Under the pieces are notes generated by a model, which searched no databases, had not been told where the DNA came from, and saw only the letters and a program-made list of their open reading frames with translations. The position numbers and the translations under genes are program-made. Shown here in pieces: positions 7,989 through 16,478 of a stretch of 64,000 nucleotides of DNA. The first letter of the stretch is position 1. Each line of letters starts with the position of its first letter. This DNA is from Bacteriovoracaceae bacterium UBA6153. GTDB lineage: Bacteria; Bdellovibrionota; Bacteriovoracia; Bacteriovoracales; Bacteriovoracaceae. Where the stretch lies: assembly GCA_002428265.1 (NCBI GenBank), contig DIUR01000023.1, positions 1-64,000 on the forward strand, written 5' to 3'.

Positions 7989-9437
7989 GTGAAAAAAGAT
8001 GATATTTACTACAAGGCAATGCTGGCAAGAGATCATCGATTTGATGGGAAATTCTTTATTGGTGTTAAGACCACTGGCATTTATTGTAGACCTATTTGCC
8101 CCGCTAAACCCAAAAGAGAAAACGTCTTATTTTTTAATAATTATCTCGAAGCAGAAAAAGCAGGATTTAGACCCTGTATGCGTTGCAGACCAGAAAGCGC
8201 GCCCATGTCTCCGGCCTGGATAGGAACTTCTGCCATTGTTAAGCGAGCGATTAAAGTTTTACATAATCTTGAGGTCATTCATTTTAATGAAGAAGAGTTT
8301 GCAGAAAAATTTGGAGTTTCAACCAGGCACTTAAGAAGATTATTTGTAGAAGAAATTGGAAAAACTCCTAAACAACTACTTTCTGAAAGTAGGTTGAGTC
8401 TATCTCGAAAATTAATTGTTGAAACTAAACTTCCGATGACAGAGATTGCTTATGCAGCTGGTTTTCAATCTATAAGAAGATTTAATGATGCATTTAAAGA
8501 GAAATTTAAAAAAAGTCCTTCGGAAATAAGGCGATCAAATCAAGTGGCCAGCGAAGGAATCAAAATTGGGCTATCTTACCGTCCTCCTTTTAACTTTGAA
8601 GCACTCTTATTTTCGTATCAGATTCATCGAATAGGAAACTTAGAATGGTTTACTGAAAGAAGTATGCATAGAATTTTTGAAATGGGTGGCCATGTCGGCC
8701 ACGTGGTCATTAGTGATGATCCGAAAAATTCTCAACTGTTGCTCGAGATAGATTTCCCAGACACGTCTTTTATTCATGCGATCGTCACTAGAGTAAGAAG
8801 CATGTTTGATCTGGATTCGGATTCACTTCTTGTGGCCAATGCATTGGAGATTGATCCTCAAATTAAAAAGCTTTTAAAAAAACATACGGGAATAAGACTT
8901 CCATCATCATGGGATCCATTTGAAGTTGCGATCTCAACTATCCTGGGGCAACTAGTAAGTATTGATATGGCAAGAATGCTGGTGACAGACTTGACGGAAA
9001 TAGCAGGTAGTGAAAGTGGGATTGTTTACAATGATGTAAATGTAAAATTATTCCCAACTCCTGAGCAAATTTTGAGTGCAGATCTAAGCATGCTTAAAAC
9101 AACCGGGATGAGAAAGAATACTTTAAAAGAGTTTTCCCTGGCCGTGGTAGAAAAGCGCATTTCTCTGGAGCCAGCTCAAGATGTAGAAGAATTTATAAAA
9201 GATGCCATGGCGATAAAAGGTATTGGAAGATGGACGGCCGATTACATGGCCTTAAAAGTTTTAAAAAGCACTGACGCTTTTCCCTCTACCGATTTGATTC
9301 TTGCCAGAGTTCTTGAGCTGCACTCCGAAGAAATTATTGCCCAGATGAGCCCATGGAGAGGATATGCGGCTGTTTTATTCTGGAGAGAGTATTCATCAGT
9401 TCTCACTAAAGTAAAAAATAAAAAAGGAAAAAAGTAA
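7989..9437 (+). CDS. alkA: Ada/AraC-AlkA fusion, 3-methyladenine DNA glycosylase
   Basis: 482-residue three-part DNA-repair protein. Residues 1-75 form the Ada methylphosphotriester domain with zinc cysteines C33, C37, C63 and C66 ('GIYCRPICPAK', 'RPCMRCRPE'). Residues ~85-180 are an AraC-type double HTH. Residues ~190-300 match the AlkA N-terminal domain and ~310-480 the HhH-GPD glycosylase, with the hairpin 'GIGRWTADYMAL' at about 411-422 and the likely catalytic Asp in 'FPSTDLIL' near 435. It should sense methyl-phosphotriesters, activate transcription and excise alkylated purines. Start is GTG 7989, after a promoter-like sequence. The ogt gene overlaps its stop (TAATG), so the pair forms an adaptive-response operon. 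Confidence 0.92.
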   Translation: MKKDDIYYKAMLARDHRFDGKFFIGVKTTGIYCRPICPAKPKRENVLFFNNYLEAEKAGFRPCMRCRPESAPMSPAWIGTSAIVKRAIKVLHNLEVIHFNEEEFAEKFGVSTRHLRRLFVEEIGKTPKQLLSESRLSLSRKLIVETKLPMTEIAYAAGFQSIRRFNDAFKEKFKKSPSEIRRSNQVASEGIKIGLSYRPPFNFEALLFSYQIHRIGNLEWFTERSMHRIFEMGGHVGHVVISDDPKNSQLLLEIDFPDTSFIHAIVTRVRSMFDLDSDSLLVANALEIDPQIKKLLKKHTGIRLPSSWDPFEVAISTILGQLVSIDMARMLVTDLTEIAGSESGIVYNDVNVKLFPTPEQILSADLSMLKTTGMRKNTLKEFSLAVVEKRISLEPAQDVEEFIKDAMAIKGIGRWTADYMALKVLKSTDAFPSTDLILARVLELHSEEIIAQMSPWRGYAAVLFWREYSSVLTKVKNKKGKK

Positions 9438-9934
9438 TGAATAAATTCCAATGGAAAATGCAGTCTTCAATTGGCCCACTTTATTTAACAGTTAATAAAA
9501 TTGGCCTGGTGGCAATCTTATGGAAAAAAGCTAATACTCCCATGCTTAAATCTCTTGATGATAGTTCAGCAGAAAGTAAAATCATGCTTCAGGCGATAGC
9601 GGAAATAAATGAATATTTAAAAGGCGAGAGAAGAAAGTTTTCTATTAAACTTCTTCCAGAAGGAACAGAGTTTCAACAAAGAGTTTGGAATGAACTTAAA
9701 AAAATTCCTTATGGTGAAACCCGTTCATACAAAGATATTGCCATTTGTCTCAATGATAAAAATGCTTCAAGAGCAGTTGGAACGGCCAATGGAAAAAATC
9801 CTATTAGCTTAATTGTTCCATGTCATCGAGTGATTAACACCAGCGGCTCTCTTGGTGGATATGCTGGAGGTCTTGATATTAAAACAATTCTTCTGGAGCT
9901 TGAGAGAAAAGTTAAGTCAGCTTCACAAGAGTAA
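9437..9934 (+). CDS. ogt: Methylated-DNA--protein-cysteine methyltransferase
   Basis: 165-residue suicide methyltransferase that removes methyl groups from O6-methylguanine. The active-site signature is IVPCHRVI with nucleophile C129; the preceding 'SRAVGTANGKNP' and 'RVWNELKKIPYGETRSY' segments are the DNA-binding helix-turn-helix and Arg-finger region. The length fits Ogt/Ada-C proteins. It starts inside the alkA stop and is surely co-transcribed. The end overlaps the convergent phosphoesterase gene by 23 bases. Confidence 0.93.
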   Translation: MNKFQWKMQSSIGPLYLTVNKIGLVAILWKKANTPMLKSLDDSSAESKIMLQAIAEINEYLKGERRKFSIKLLPEGTEFQQRVWNELKKIPYGETRSYKDIAICLNDKNASRAVGTANGKNPISLIVPCHRVINTSGSLGGYAGGLDIKTILLELERKVKSASQE

Positions 9935-11024
9935 TTTCGGAAGATATGGCAAAACGATTCGCCGGTCCCCAATAACCTGTCCCAGGATTTACATAAAGCC
10001 ACATTTTATCCGGGCGATTGAGTCCACGGTAGTATTTGTGCGCAAAAGGAATCAGGAGACTAAAAGGAAAAAACTGACCGCCATGAGTGTGGCCTGAAAA
10101 CTGTAAATCAAATCCGAGTTCCTGTGCCTGAGTGAATGGATCAGGCCGGTGTGCCAGGAGTATGTTCAAATCAGTTTTATCAGAAGACTGGCGGGCCTTG
10201 ATAATATCGGGCTTATGCTCAAGAGAAAAACTTCCACCGACAGGATCGCTGACACCCGCGATGAGGATTTTAGATCCATTGATATCAATCACACTATTAC
10301 TATTCATAAGAATTGTAATGCCCAACTTTTTTAACTCAGGCAGAAGCATGGCAATTCCCCAATAGTATTCGTGATTGCCTGTTACATAATACACACCATA
10401 TTTTGCTTTTAATTTTCCTAAAGGTTGAAGATGTTTTTGAATAGAGTGAGTGTGCGCATCTACCAGGTCTCCGGTAATAACAATAATATCGGCTTCGAGT
10501 TCATTGGTTTTTTTGACGACTCTCTCAACGTAGCGAGACTGAATTGTGGGGCCTATATGCAAATCACTGATCTGGGCTATTTTAATATTTTTCAAGTCAC
10601 TTGCAAGGTTTTCTACAGCAATATTAACTTCAACTATTTTGGGACCAAACATAACCTGTAAGAGACCAGTGAAAGTCATTATAACAGTCAGTGCAAAAAT
10701 AAAAAGATTCACATAGAGATCTAAGAAGGTTGATCCTTTATAAAATAGTGAAACGAGAAGATGAACTATGTCCGCGGGGATGGAAATCATAATGAATGTG
10801 CTCCAAAAACCCATCAATGTATAGCCAGACCAGGTGATAAATTTAAAAAACCAGCTATCAAAAGAAATTTCTTTTATTCTACTGATGGTCATTGAAAGGG
10901 CCATTAAACCAAAGATGATAAAACTTACTAAGGCCATCGAGTATGGATGAGTAGGCACGAGTTGAATAAACTTGAAACAAGTATAGGTCAAAAGAGAGAT
11001 GAGAATAAGAATAAAACGAATCAT
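9912..11024 (-). CDS. Membrane-anchored calcineurin-like metallophosphoesterase
   Basis: 370-residue protein with four N-terminal hydrophobic segments (about 2-22, 28-48, 60-90, 102-125), then a calcineurin-like phosphoesterase domain. Metal-binding motifs in order: 'ISDLHIG' (D-x-H), 'ITGDLVD' (G-D), 'VTGNHEYYWG' (G-N-H-E) and 'FSGHTHGGQFFP' (G-H-x-H). This organisation matches the YkuE/YaeI-type family of membrane-linked phosphoesterases, some of which act on lipid pyrophosphates (UDP-diacylglucosamine or similar); the substrate is not shown by the sequence. It stands alone on the minus strand. Confidence 0.85.
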   Translation of the reverse strand: MIRFILILISLLTYTCFKFIQLVPTHPYSMALVSFIIFGLMALSMTISRIKEISFDSWFFKFITWSGYTLMGFWSTFIMISIPADIVHLLVSLFYKGSTFLDLYVNLFIFALTVIMTFTGLLQVMFGPKIVEVNIAVENLASDLKNIKIAQISDLHIGPTIQSRYVERVVKKTNELEADIIVITGDLVDAHTHSIQKHLQPLGKLKAKYGVYYVTGNHEYYWGIAMLLPELKKLGITILMNSNSVIDINGSKILIAGVSDPVGGSFSLEHKPDIIKARQSSDKTDLNILLAHRPDPFTQAQELGFDLQFSGHTHGGQFFPFSLLIPFAHKYYRGLNRPDKMWLYVNPGTGYWGPANRFAISSEITLVKLT

Positions 11025-11173
11025 TTAATACTCCGAATTAAAACATAGTGCCTGACTTAAACAATCTTGTGAATTGATTATTGGTTCGACAATGACACAC
11101 TTTTGAAAAATGTTGATAAACCATTTTTGCCCCAAGGCTTTTTAGAATTTCGGTCAAAACTAGCGGGTTTCTT

Positions 11174-11189
11174 TGGCATGTATTCTGCT
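11174..11189 (+). promoter_or_regulatory. Sigma-54-like or TTGGCATGT-type element before BON gene
   Basis: TGGCATG-N4-CTGCT at 11174-11189, with the GG and GC dinucleotides separated by exactly 10 bases, as in sigma-54 -24/-12 promoters (one mismatch in the -12 box). A 7-bp inverted repeat (AAAAATG...CATTTTT, 11106-11128) lies about 45 bp upstream and could be an activator site. The core TTGGCATGTATT also occurs before the gene at 49546, so it may be a different shared element. Tentative. Confidence 0.35.
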
Positions 11190-11270
11190 TCTAAAGTGTG
11201 TTCCACTTTTTATTTTAAAAAATACGAACAAATTTTTCTACAAAACGTAGAACTAAAACATGGAGGAATT

Positions 11271-12269
11271 ATGAACCGTAAACAAGGACAATCTCAAAGA
11301 AACATGAAAGCTGGACAGCATAACCCAAATTATGGTCACTCATATGGCCAGGACACAGAATATGATGGATCACCAATGAGTGCTTCACGCTTTGAGCGTC
11401 AGGAGCAGGGAAGAAATTTTTCAGGACGTTCATCTTATATGAGTGACGATCATCAAATGGATGCAGAAAGACCATCTTCATTTCGCGATACCGATTATGA
11501 TCTTGATGGATCAACTTACGGAAGCCAAGGGCGCTCTCCAAAAAGTATGGATAGAAACTTTGGTGGAAGACTAGGCTCATCATATGGGCATTCAAACTAT
11601 GAAACGAATGACAGAAATAGAAATCCATCTAGATACTCATCTCTTGATGATGATAGACAAGGCTCAACATCAGAAAGATTTGGTTATCCATCAAATATGA
11701 ATGCCTGGTCGGGATCTGATCGTGCATTTAATTCGGGGAGAACTTCTGGAAGAACAGGACAAGGATGGAGCGGAAGCGATATGGATTCACATTCATATGG
11801 CTCTGCTGGGTCTGCTCAGTTTGGATCATTCGGTGAAGGCTCTTTGGGATCGTCGGAATACAGATCAGACAGGTCTGGATCATTCGATCATGAAAGAGTG
11901 GGATCTCAATCTTCGCAGCGTGGATTCTTCGGAAAAGGACCAAAAGGGTATAAGCGTTCTGACGATAGAATTAAAGAAGACGTTTGTGAAACACTTGCCA
12001 GACACCCAAGAGTAGATGCAAGTGATATCGAGGTAAAAGTCGAAGATACAATTGTAACTTTATCGGGCACGGTTGACAGTAAAGACATTAGAAGAGCTGC
12101 TGAAATGGCAATCGAAAATCTTTCAGGCGTTGAAGACGTAAGAAATGAATTGAAAGTTAAAAGAGCAGGAGAAAGAGGGATGGATTCATCTATGCACTCG
12201 TCTTTAAACTCTTCTTCAGCAACAACTCCTTCAAGCTCAAAGTCATCTAAAGGTTCAAGTCATCTTTAG
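11271..12269 (+). CDS. Low-complexity Ser/Gly/Arg/Tyr-rich protein with BON domain
   Basis: 332 residues from ATG 11271, which has GGAGG at 11262-11266; the open frame extends 168 bases upstream but without Shine-Dalgarno support. Residues 1-225 are low-complexity: Ser, Gly, Tyr, Arg, Asp and Asn dominate, with repeated SYG, GSF and SxGS-type units. Residues ~233-305 form a BON domain ('IKEDVCETLARHPRVDASDIEVKVEDTIVTLSG' trimmed here to its start; then 'VDSKDIRRAAEMA', 'GVEDVRNEL'). The last 25 residues are Ser/Thr-rich. No signal peptide. BON domains bind phospholipid or surface ligands, usually in exported proteins; a cytoplasmic member with a disordered tail is atypical. A strong hairpin follows the stop. 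Confidence 0.8.
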   Translation: MNRKQGQSQRNMKAGQHNPNYGHSYGQDTEYDGSPMSASRFERQEQGRNFSGRSSYMSDDHQMDAERPSSFRDTDYDLDGSTYGSQGRSPKSMDRNFGGRLGSSYGHSNYETNDRNRNPSRYSSLDDDRQGSTSERFGYPSNMNAWSGSDRAFNSGRTSGRTGQGWSGSDMDSHSYGSAGSAQFGSFGEGSLGSSEYRSDRSGSFDHERVGSQSSQRGFFGKGPKGYKRSDDRIKEDVCETLARHPRVDASDIEVKVEDTIVTLSGTVDSKDIRRAAEMAIENLSGVEDVRNELKVKRAGERGMDSSMHSSLNSSSATTPSSSKSSKGSSHL

Positions 12270-12280
12270 TTAAGAGGTTA

Positions 12281-12311
12281 AATAGCTCCCGGGTTAAATC
12301 CGGGAGCTATT
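12281..12311 (+). terminator. Hairpin terminator after BON gene
   Basis: Perfect 12-bp inverted repeat AATAGCTCCCGG / CCGGGAGCTATT around a 7-base loop, starting 12 bases after the stop. The downstream T-tract is weak (TGTATTT), so termination may be partial. Confidence 0.7.
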
Positions 12312-12574
12312 GTATTTAACCAAATCTTAACGAGACTATTTAGCAAATATTGTAGATTCTCTTTTTTGAAGAATCCGTCTTACTTTAGCAAATAATAATG
12401 CGCGAAGGTGTGTATTGTTATTTGCTGAAGTTTAAATTTTCTTGAGTATAGTTTTTCTACCTATACACCACAACAATCATCAACTCATAAAAAACGCTAT
12501 TCAAAGAATACACAATTGCCTACAATTTTAATCAGTTCTTTCCTATTTATTTTTCCACACAACAAGGAGTTCAT
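12312..12574 (+). promoter_or_regulatory. Regulatory region of liv operon with Lrp-like sites
   Basis: No gene is visible in this 260-base gap. TTTAGCAAATA occurs twice directly (12339-12349, 12384-12394) and once inverted with one mismatch (12419-12429). Extended to 15 bases, the copies fit the Lrp consensus YAGHAWATTWTDCTR at 12-13 of 15 positions (12341-12355; 12386-12400; inverted copy). A weak promoter TTGCTG / TATAGT with a 19-base spacer (12422-12452) overlaps the third site, and GTATAG-N9-CTATAC (12446-12466) is a further inverted repeat. AAGGAG at 12564-12569 is the ribosome-binding site of the next gene. Regulation by an Lrp-type protein is inferred. Confidence 0.45.
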
Positions 12575-13726
12575 ATGAAGCGCAATGTTATCCTTGCAAG
12601 CTTAATTTGTCTTGCAATGATCGGCTGTTCTAAAAAATCAGACGATATCAAAATCGGAGTTTACGGGCCATTTTCTGGCGGATCTGCACCAATGGGTGTT
12701 TCAATGAGAAACGGAGCAAAAATCGCAGTTGAAGAAATCAATGCTGCTGGTGGTGTTCTTGGTAAAAAATTAGCTTTAGTTGATCGCGACGATGAAGCTA
12801 AAAATGAGCGTGGTGGACAAATCATGCAAGAGCTTCTTGATAAAGAAAATGTTGTAGCTGTTCTTGGACCTGCTAACACTGGTGTAGCAAACGCATCTAC
12901 TCAGTACACTCAACAAAAGAAAGTTCCTCAAATCATCAACGTTGCAGCTGGTGCAAAAGTTAATGAGTTCTTCGCTACAAACCCTGAAAACTATATTTTC
13001 AGAATTGCTGCTTCTGATGATATCCAGTCAAAAGTTATCGTAGGCCAAGCATTAAAAAGAGGAGCAAAAAAAGTAGCCCTTCTTTGTGATGATACTAACT
13101 ACGGACAAAATGGCCGTGAAAAAATGGAAGCTGTTCTGGCAAGTGCTGGTGTAAAGCCAGTTTACGTTGGTAAATTTAAAATTAAAGATACTGATATGAC
13201 GGCTCAACTTCAAGAAGCAAAAGCGGCTGGAGCTGACGTTATTTTAGCTTACGGAATTGGACCTGAGTTAGCTGCAGTTTCGAACTCAATGGATAGAATT
13301 TCTTGGAAAGTTCCAATGATTGGAAGCTGGACATTATCAATGTCTAACTACACAACTAACGCTGGAAAAAATGGTAACGGAACAATGATGCCTCAAACAT
13401 TCATTGAAGCTAATGCTCAAACTCCAAAACAACAACAATTCCTGAAAACTTACCAGGAAAAATTTAAAGAATCTCCAATCTCTTCTGCGGTTTCAGCTGC
13501 TCAAGGATACGATTCAGTTTACCTTCTTAAACTTGCAATCGAGCAAGCAGGAAACACAGAAGGAACAGCGATTAAAAATGCACTTGAAAACCTTAATGCT
13601 TCTTACGAAGGATTAACTGGGAATTACACTAAGCCGTTTTCTTCAACAGATCACGAAGCTATTAAAGAAGCCAACGTAACACTTGGTATGGTTCAAGACG
13701 GAAAGATTATTTCATCAGGTAATTAA
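12575..13726 (+). CDS. livK: Branched-chain amino-acid-type ABC substrate-binding lipoprotein
   Basis: 383-residue type I periplasmic binding protein (Leu/Ile/Val-binding family). Residues 1-18 form a lipoprotein signal with lipobox MIGC; Cys18 should be lipidated, tethering the protein to a membrane. Mature sequence begins 'SKKSDDIKIGVYGPFSGG', followed by 'GAKIAVEEINAAGGVLGKKL', both typical of LivJ/LivK. Being a lipoprotein is less usual than the free periplasmic form in enterics. It is the first gene of a four-gene transport operon (binding protein, LivH, LivM-LivG fusion, LivF). Substrate could be any aliphatic amino acid or short amide. Confidence 0.9.
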   Translation: MKRNVILASLICLAMIGCSKKSDDIKIGVYGPFSGGSAPMGVSMRNGAKIAVEEINAAGGVLGKKLALVDRDDEAKNERGGQIMQELLDKENVVAVLGPANTGVANASTQYTQQKKVPQIINVAAGAKVNEFFATNPENYIFRIAASDDIQSKVIVGQALKRGAKKVALLCDDTNYGQNGREKMEAVLASAGVKPVYVGKFKIKDTDMTAQLQEAKAAGADVILAYGIGPELAAVSNSMDRISWKVPMIGSWTLSMSNYTTNAGKNGNGTMMPQTFIEANAQTPKQQQFLKTYQEKFKESPISSAVSAAQGYDSVYLLKLAIEQAGNTEGTAIKNALENLNASYEGLTGNYTKPFSSTDHEAIKEANVTLGMVQDGKIISSGN

Positions 13727-13729
13727 ACA

Positions 13730-14626
13730 ATGACTGAAGTTCTACAACTTATTATTTCAGGTGCAATTCAGGGCATGATCTATGCCCTGATCGCATTTGG
13801 TTACAACTTAACTTTTTCAACTTCAAAGACCATTAACTTCTCCCTCGGGCAAATTGTTATGCTCGGGGGCGTTGTTGGATACATTCTGTATATTGATATG
13901 CAGACTGGACACTTAAAAGGCTTGCCTTTTGTTGTTCCTTTATTAGGTGTCCTTGTAATAGGTACTCTGGCCGGCGCTCTTGTTCACAAGACAGCAGTTG
14001 AGCCTTCTTTGAAATTTAAATCAGAGTACACCTGGATTCTTGCGACTCTAGCAGTAGGGATCATCATTAAGAACGGAGTTGAGCAGCTTTGGTCTACCGG
14101 CGATTATAAAATGATTTCACCTCTGGGGGACGAAGTTATAAGAATTGGTGGAATCGGGGTTTACGCTCAAGAAATTCTTATCGTAGTTGTCTCTCTCGGC
14201 ATCGTATGCGGAGTAGAGATGTTTAAAAGAAGAACTATTTATGGAAAGGCCATTCAGGCCGTCAGTGAAGATAAAGCGACAGCAAGTTTAATGGGGATCC
14301 CTGAGAAATTTGTTATCACCGTCTCTTTTATGATGAGTGCTTGTATTGCTGCCATTGCCGGATTGTTAGTTGCTCCTCTAACTTTTGTTTCCGCTTCAAT
14401 GGGAATGGTTTTAGGGATTAAAGCATACTCGGTTTCAATTATCGGAGGTCTTGAATCAGGTTACGGCCCGCTTGTGGGAGGACTTATTCTTGGAATTTCT
14501 GAAACGCTGACAGCGAGATATATTTCAACCGGATATAAAGAGATGCCAGGATTTATTATTCTGATCGTCGTCATTCTTTTTAAACCAAACGGATTGTTTG
14601 GGAAAAAGATTATTAAAAAGGTTTAG
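13730..14626 (+). CDS. livH: ABC importer permease LivH
   Basis: 298-residue inner-membrane permease with about eight hydrophobic helices. The N-terminal 'GAIQGMIYALIAFGYNLTFSTSKTINFSLG' region (first 20 residues quoted elsewhere) is the LivH signature, and 'AVSEDKATASLMGIP' near residues 179-193 is the EAA-type loop contacting the ATPases. Starts 3 bases after livK stop. Pairs with the LivM half of the next protein to form the translocation pore. Confidence 0.92.
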   Translation: MTEVLQLIISGAIQGMIYALIAFGYNLTFSTSKTINFSLGQIVMLGGVVGYILYIDMQTGHLKGLPFVVPLLGVLVIGTLAGALVHKTAVEPSLKFKSEYTWILATLAVGIIIKNGVEQLWSTGDYKMISPLGDEVIRIGGIGVYAQEILIVVVSLGIVCGVEMFKRRTIYGKAIQAVSEDKATASLMGIPEKFVITVSFMMSACIAAIAGLLVAPLTFVSASMGMVLGIKAYSVSIIGGLESGYGPLVGGLILGISETLTARYISTGYKEMPGFIILIVVILFKPNGLFGKKIIKKV

Positions 14627-14639
14627 CCAAGGGACTCCA

Positions 14640-16478
14640 TTGAAAAAAGCAGAACTTACAGGAACGCAAAGAACGATCAAACTTCTTCAGCTCCTTTTAA
14701 TTATTATCCCATTCACATTACCGCTATGGGTTCAAAACGAATACTACGTCCACAGTATGTTAGGCAGAATTTTCATTTACACAATTTTGGTTGTGTCACT
14801 TGATCTGGTTGTCGGATATATTGGAGATATTTCTATTGGTCACGCTGGATTATTTGCTGTGGGTGCTTACACCATGGGAATTTTAAATTCTACGGCAGCC
14901 GTTAATGCGGGATCGACAATGCAGCTCTTTTTAGAGTGGCCTTTTATGCCAGCATTAATCGTCTCTGTTATTGTCACTGGCTTTTTCGGATTTCTATTGG
15001 GATTTCCATCCCTTCGAACTTCCGGGCCGTACCTTGCGGTTACAACGATTGCCTATGGATTAATCATCTATACTTTCATTAACGAGCAAGAAGGTTTAAC
15101 AAACGGAACTAAAGGGATTCAAATGGCCCCTTTAAATTTCTTTGGTGTGAACTTTAATGACAATAAGTTTATCTGGGTTGTTTATCCATTTCTTCTTTTA
15201 GTTATGTACCTTAAAACCAATCTGTCGAAGAGTTTTTGGGGACGTGCTTTTGAAGCAATCAAGTTCAGTAACATCGCAGCGGAGAGTTCAGGGATTTCAA
15301 AAGTACGTTTTAAACTAACGGCCTTTGTTATGTCTGCTTGTATTGCGGGTCTTGCTGGAGCATTGTTCACACACTTAGATAGCTACATCGCGCCTAATAC
15401 ATTCAGTTTAGATTTTTCTATCCTGGCGCTGATGGCCTTAATCTTTGGTGGAGTAAGATCAACTTTTGGTAACATCATCGGGATGGCATTGGTTGTAATT
15501 CTGCCAGATCTTTTCACATGGTTTAAAGATTACCGCCTAATGGTATTTGGACTTCTTCTTCTTTTAACTTTATTTTTCTTACCAAACGGTCTTGCAGGTC
15601 TTCTTCGCAAGTGGTTTCCAAAAGTTTTTGAAGAACCCAAGCCAATTTTCACAGCTAGTGACAAATCTAAAATTGAATTTCAAATGGAAAAATGTGTAGA
15701 TGGGCATATTCCATTGGCACTTGATCAGGTTGAAATGCGCTTTGGTGGTCTGGTTGCTGTTAATAAGTTGGACCTAAAAGTTCAACCAGGTACCATTCAT
15801 GGATTAATGGGACCAAATGGTTCAGGAAAGTCGACAACAGTAAATGTTATCACGGGTCTTTATAATCAAACGACGGGTGATGTTTCAGCATTTGGTAAAT
15901 CAATTGGGAAGTTGAAGCCTTACGAGAGAGCGCAGTTGGGAATTGCTAGAACTTTTCAAAACCTTCAGCTCTTTGGTGACCTGACTGTTTTAGAAAACGT
16001 GCAAGTTGGTTTACATAAACATTACAAGTCATCTTTCTTCGCTATTTTATTAGGTCTTCCTTCTGTTAAAAAAGAAGAAACGGGGAAACAAATTGAAGCA
16101 TACAGGCTCCTTGAGTTTGTAGGTCTTGAGCATTTGGCAAATGAGCAGGCAAAAAATCTTGCTTACGGACAATCGAGAAGACTTGAAATCGCCAGGGCAA
16201 TGGCTTTGTCTCCGAAACTTATCTTATTAGATGAACCGGCAGCTGGACTCACTACAAGTGAGATTAAAGAGTTCAACGAGATTATTTTAAAAATTAAATC
16301 AGCTGGGATTGCGGTCTTATTGATCGAGCATCACATGGATATGATGATGGAAATTTCAGATGAAATTACTGTACTAGACTTTGGAAAGAAGATCGCAGAA
16401 GGGATTCCTTCAGTAGTTCAAAAAAATCCTGAAGTCGTAAAAGCTTACTTAGGAGCTGAAGGAGCATTAGATGCTTAA
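14640..16478 (+). CDS. livM-livG: Fused LivM permease and LivG ATPase
   Basis: 612-residue fusion. Residues ~20-330 are a LivM-type permease with eight or more helices and the loop 'AIKFSNIAAESSGIS'. Residues ~355-612 are a complete LivG ATPase: Walker A GPNGSGKST near 391, 'ARTFQNLQLFGDLTVLENV', ABC signature 'LAYGQSRRLEIARAM' near 505 (YGQSR, as common in LivG), Walker B 'LILLDEPAAGL' near 526, and the H-loop 'IEHHMDMMM'. In most bacteria these are separate genes; no stop or frameshift lies between them here. I prefer TTG 14640, preceded by AAGGGA at 5 bases, over TTG 14598, which overlaps livH and lacks a site. Confidence 0.9.
   Translation: MKKAELTGTQRTIKLLQLLLIIIPFTLPLWVQNEYYVHSMLGRIFIYTILVVSLDLVVGYIGDISIGHAGLFAVGAYTMGILNSTAAVNAGSTMQLFLEWPFMPALIVSVIVTGFFGFLLGFPSLRTSGPYLAVTTIAYGLIIYTFINEQEGLTNGTKGIQMAPLNFFGVNFNDNKFIWVVYPFLLLVMYLKTNLSKSFWGRAFEAIKFSNIAAESSGISKVRFKLTAFVMSACIAGLAGALFTHLDSYIAPNTFSLDFSILALMALIFGGVRSTFGNIIGMALVVILPDLFTWFKDYRLMVFGLLLLLTLFFLPNGLAGLLRKWFPKVFEEPKPIFTASDKSKIEFQMEKCVDGHIPLALDQVEMRFGGLVAVNKLDLKVQPGTIHGLMGPNGSGKSTTVNVITGLYNQTTGDVSAFGKSIGKLKPYERAQLGIARTFQNLQLFGDLTVLENVQVGLHKHYKSSFFAILLGLPSVKKEETGKQIEAYRLLEFVGLEHLANEQAKNLAYGQSRRLEIARAMALSPKLILLDEPAAGLTTSEIKEFNEIILKIKSAGIAVLLIEHHMDMMMEISDEITVLDFGKKIAEGIPSVVQKNPEVVKAYLGAEGALDA

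Noticed and set aside
11103..11270. Longer N-terminus of the BON protein
   Set aside because: No ribosome-binding site at 11103, while GGAGG precedes ATG 11271 and the upstream stretch carries promoter-like sequence.
12442..12466. TTGAGT/TATACA as liv promoter
   Set aside because: Spacer is about 14 bases, too short.
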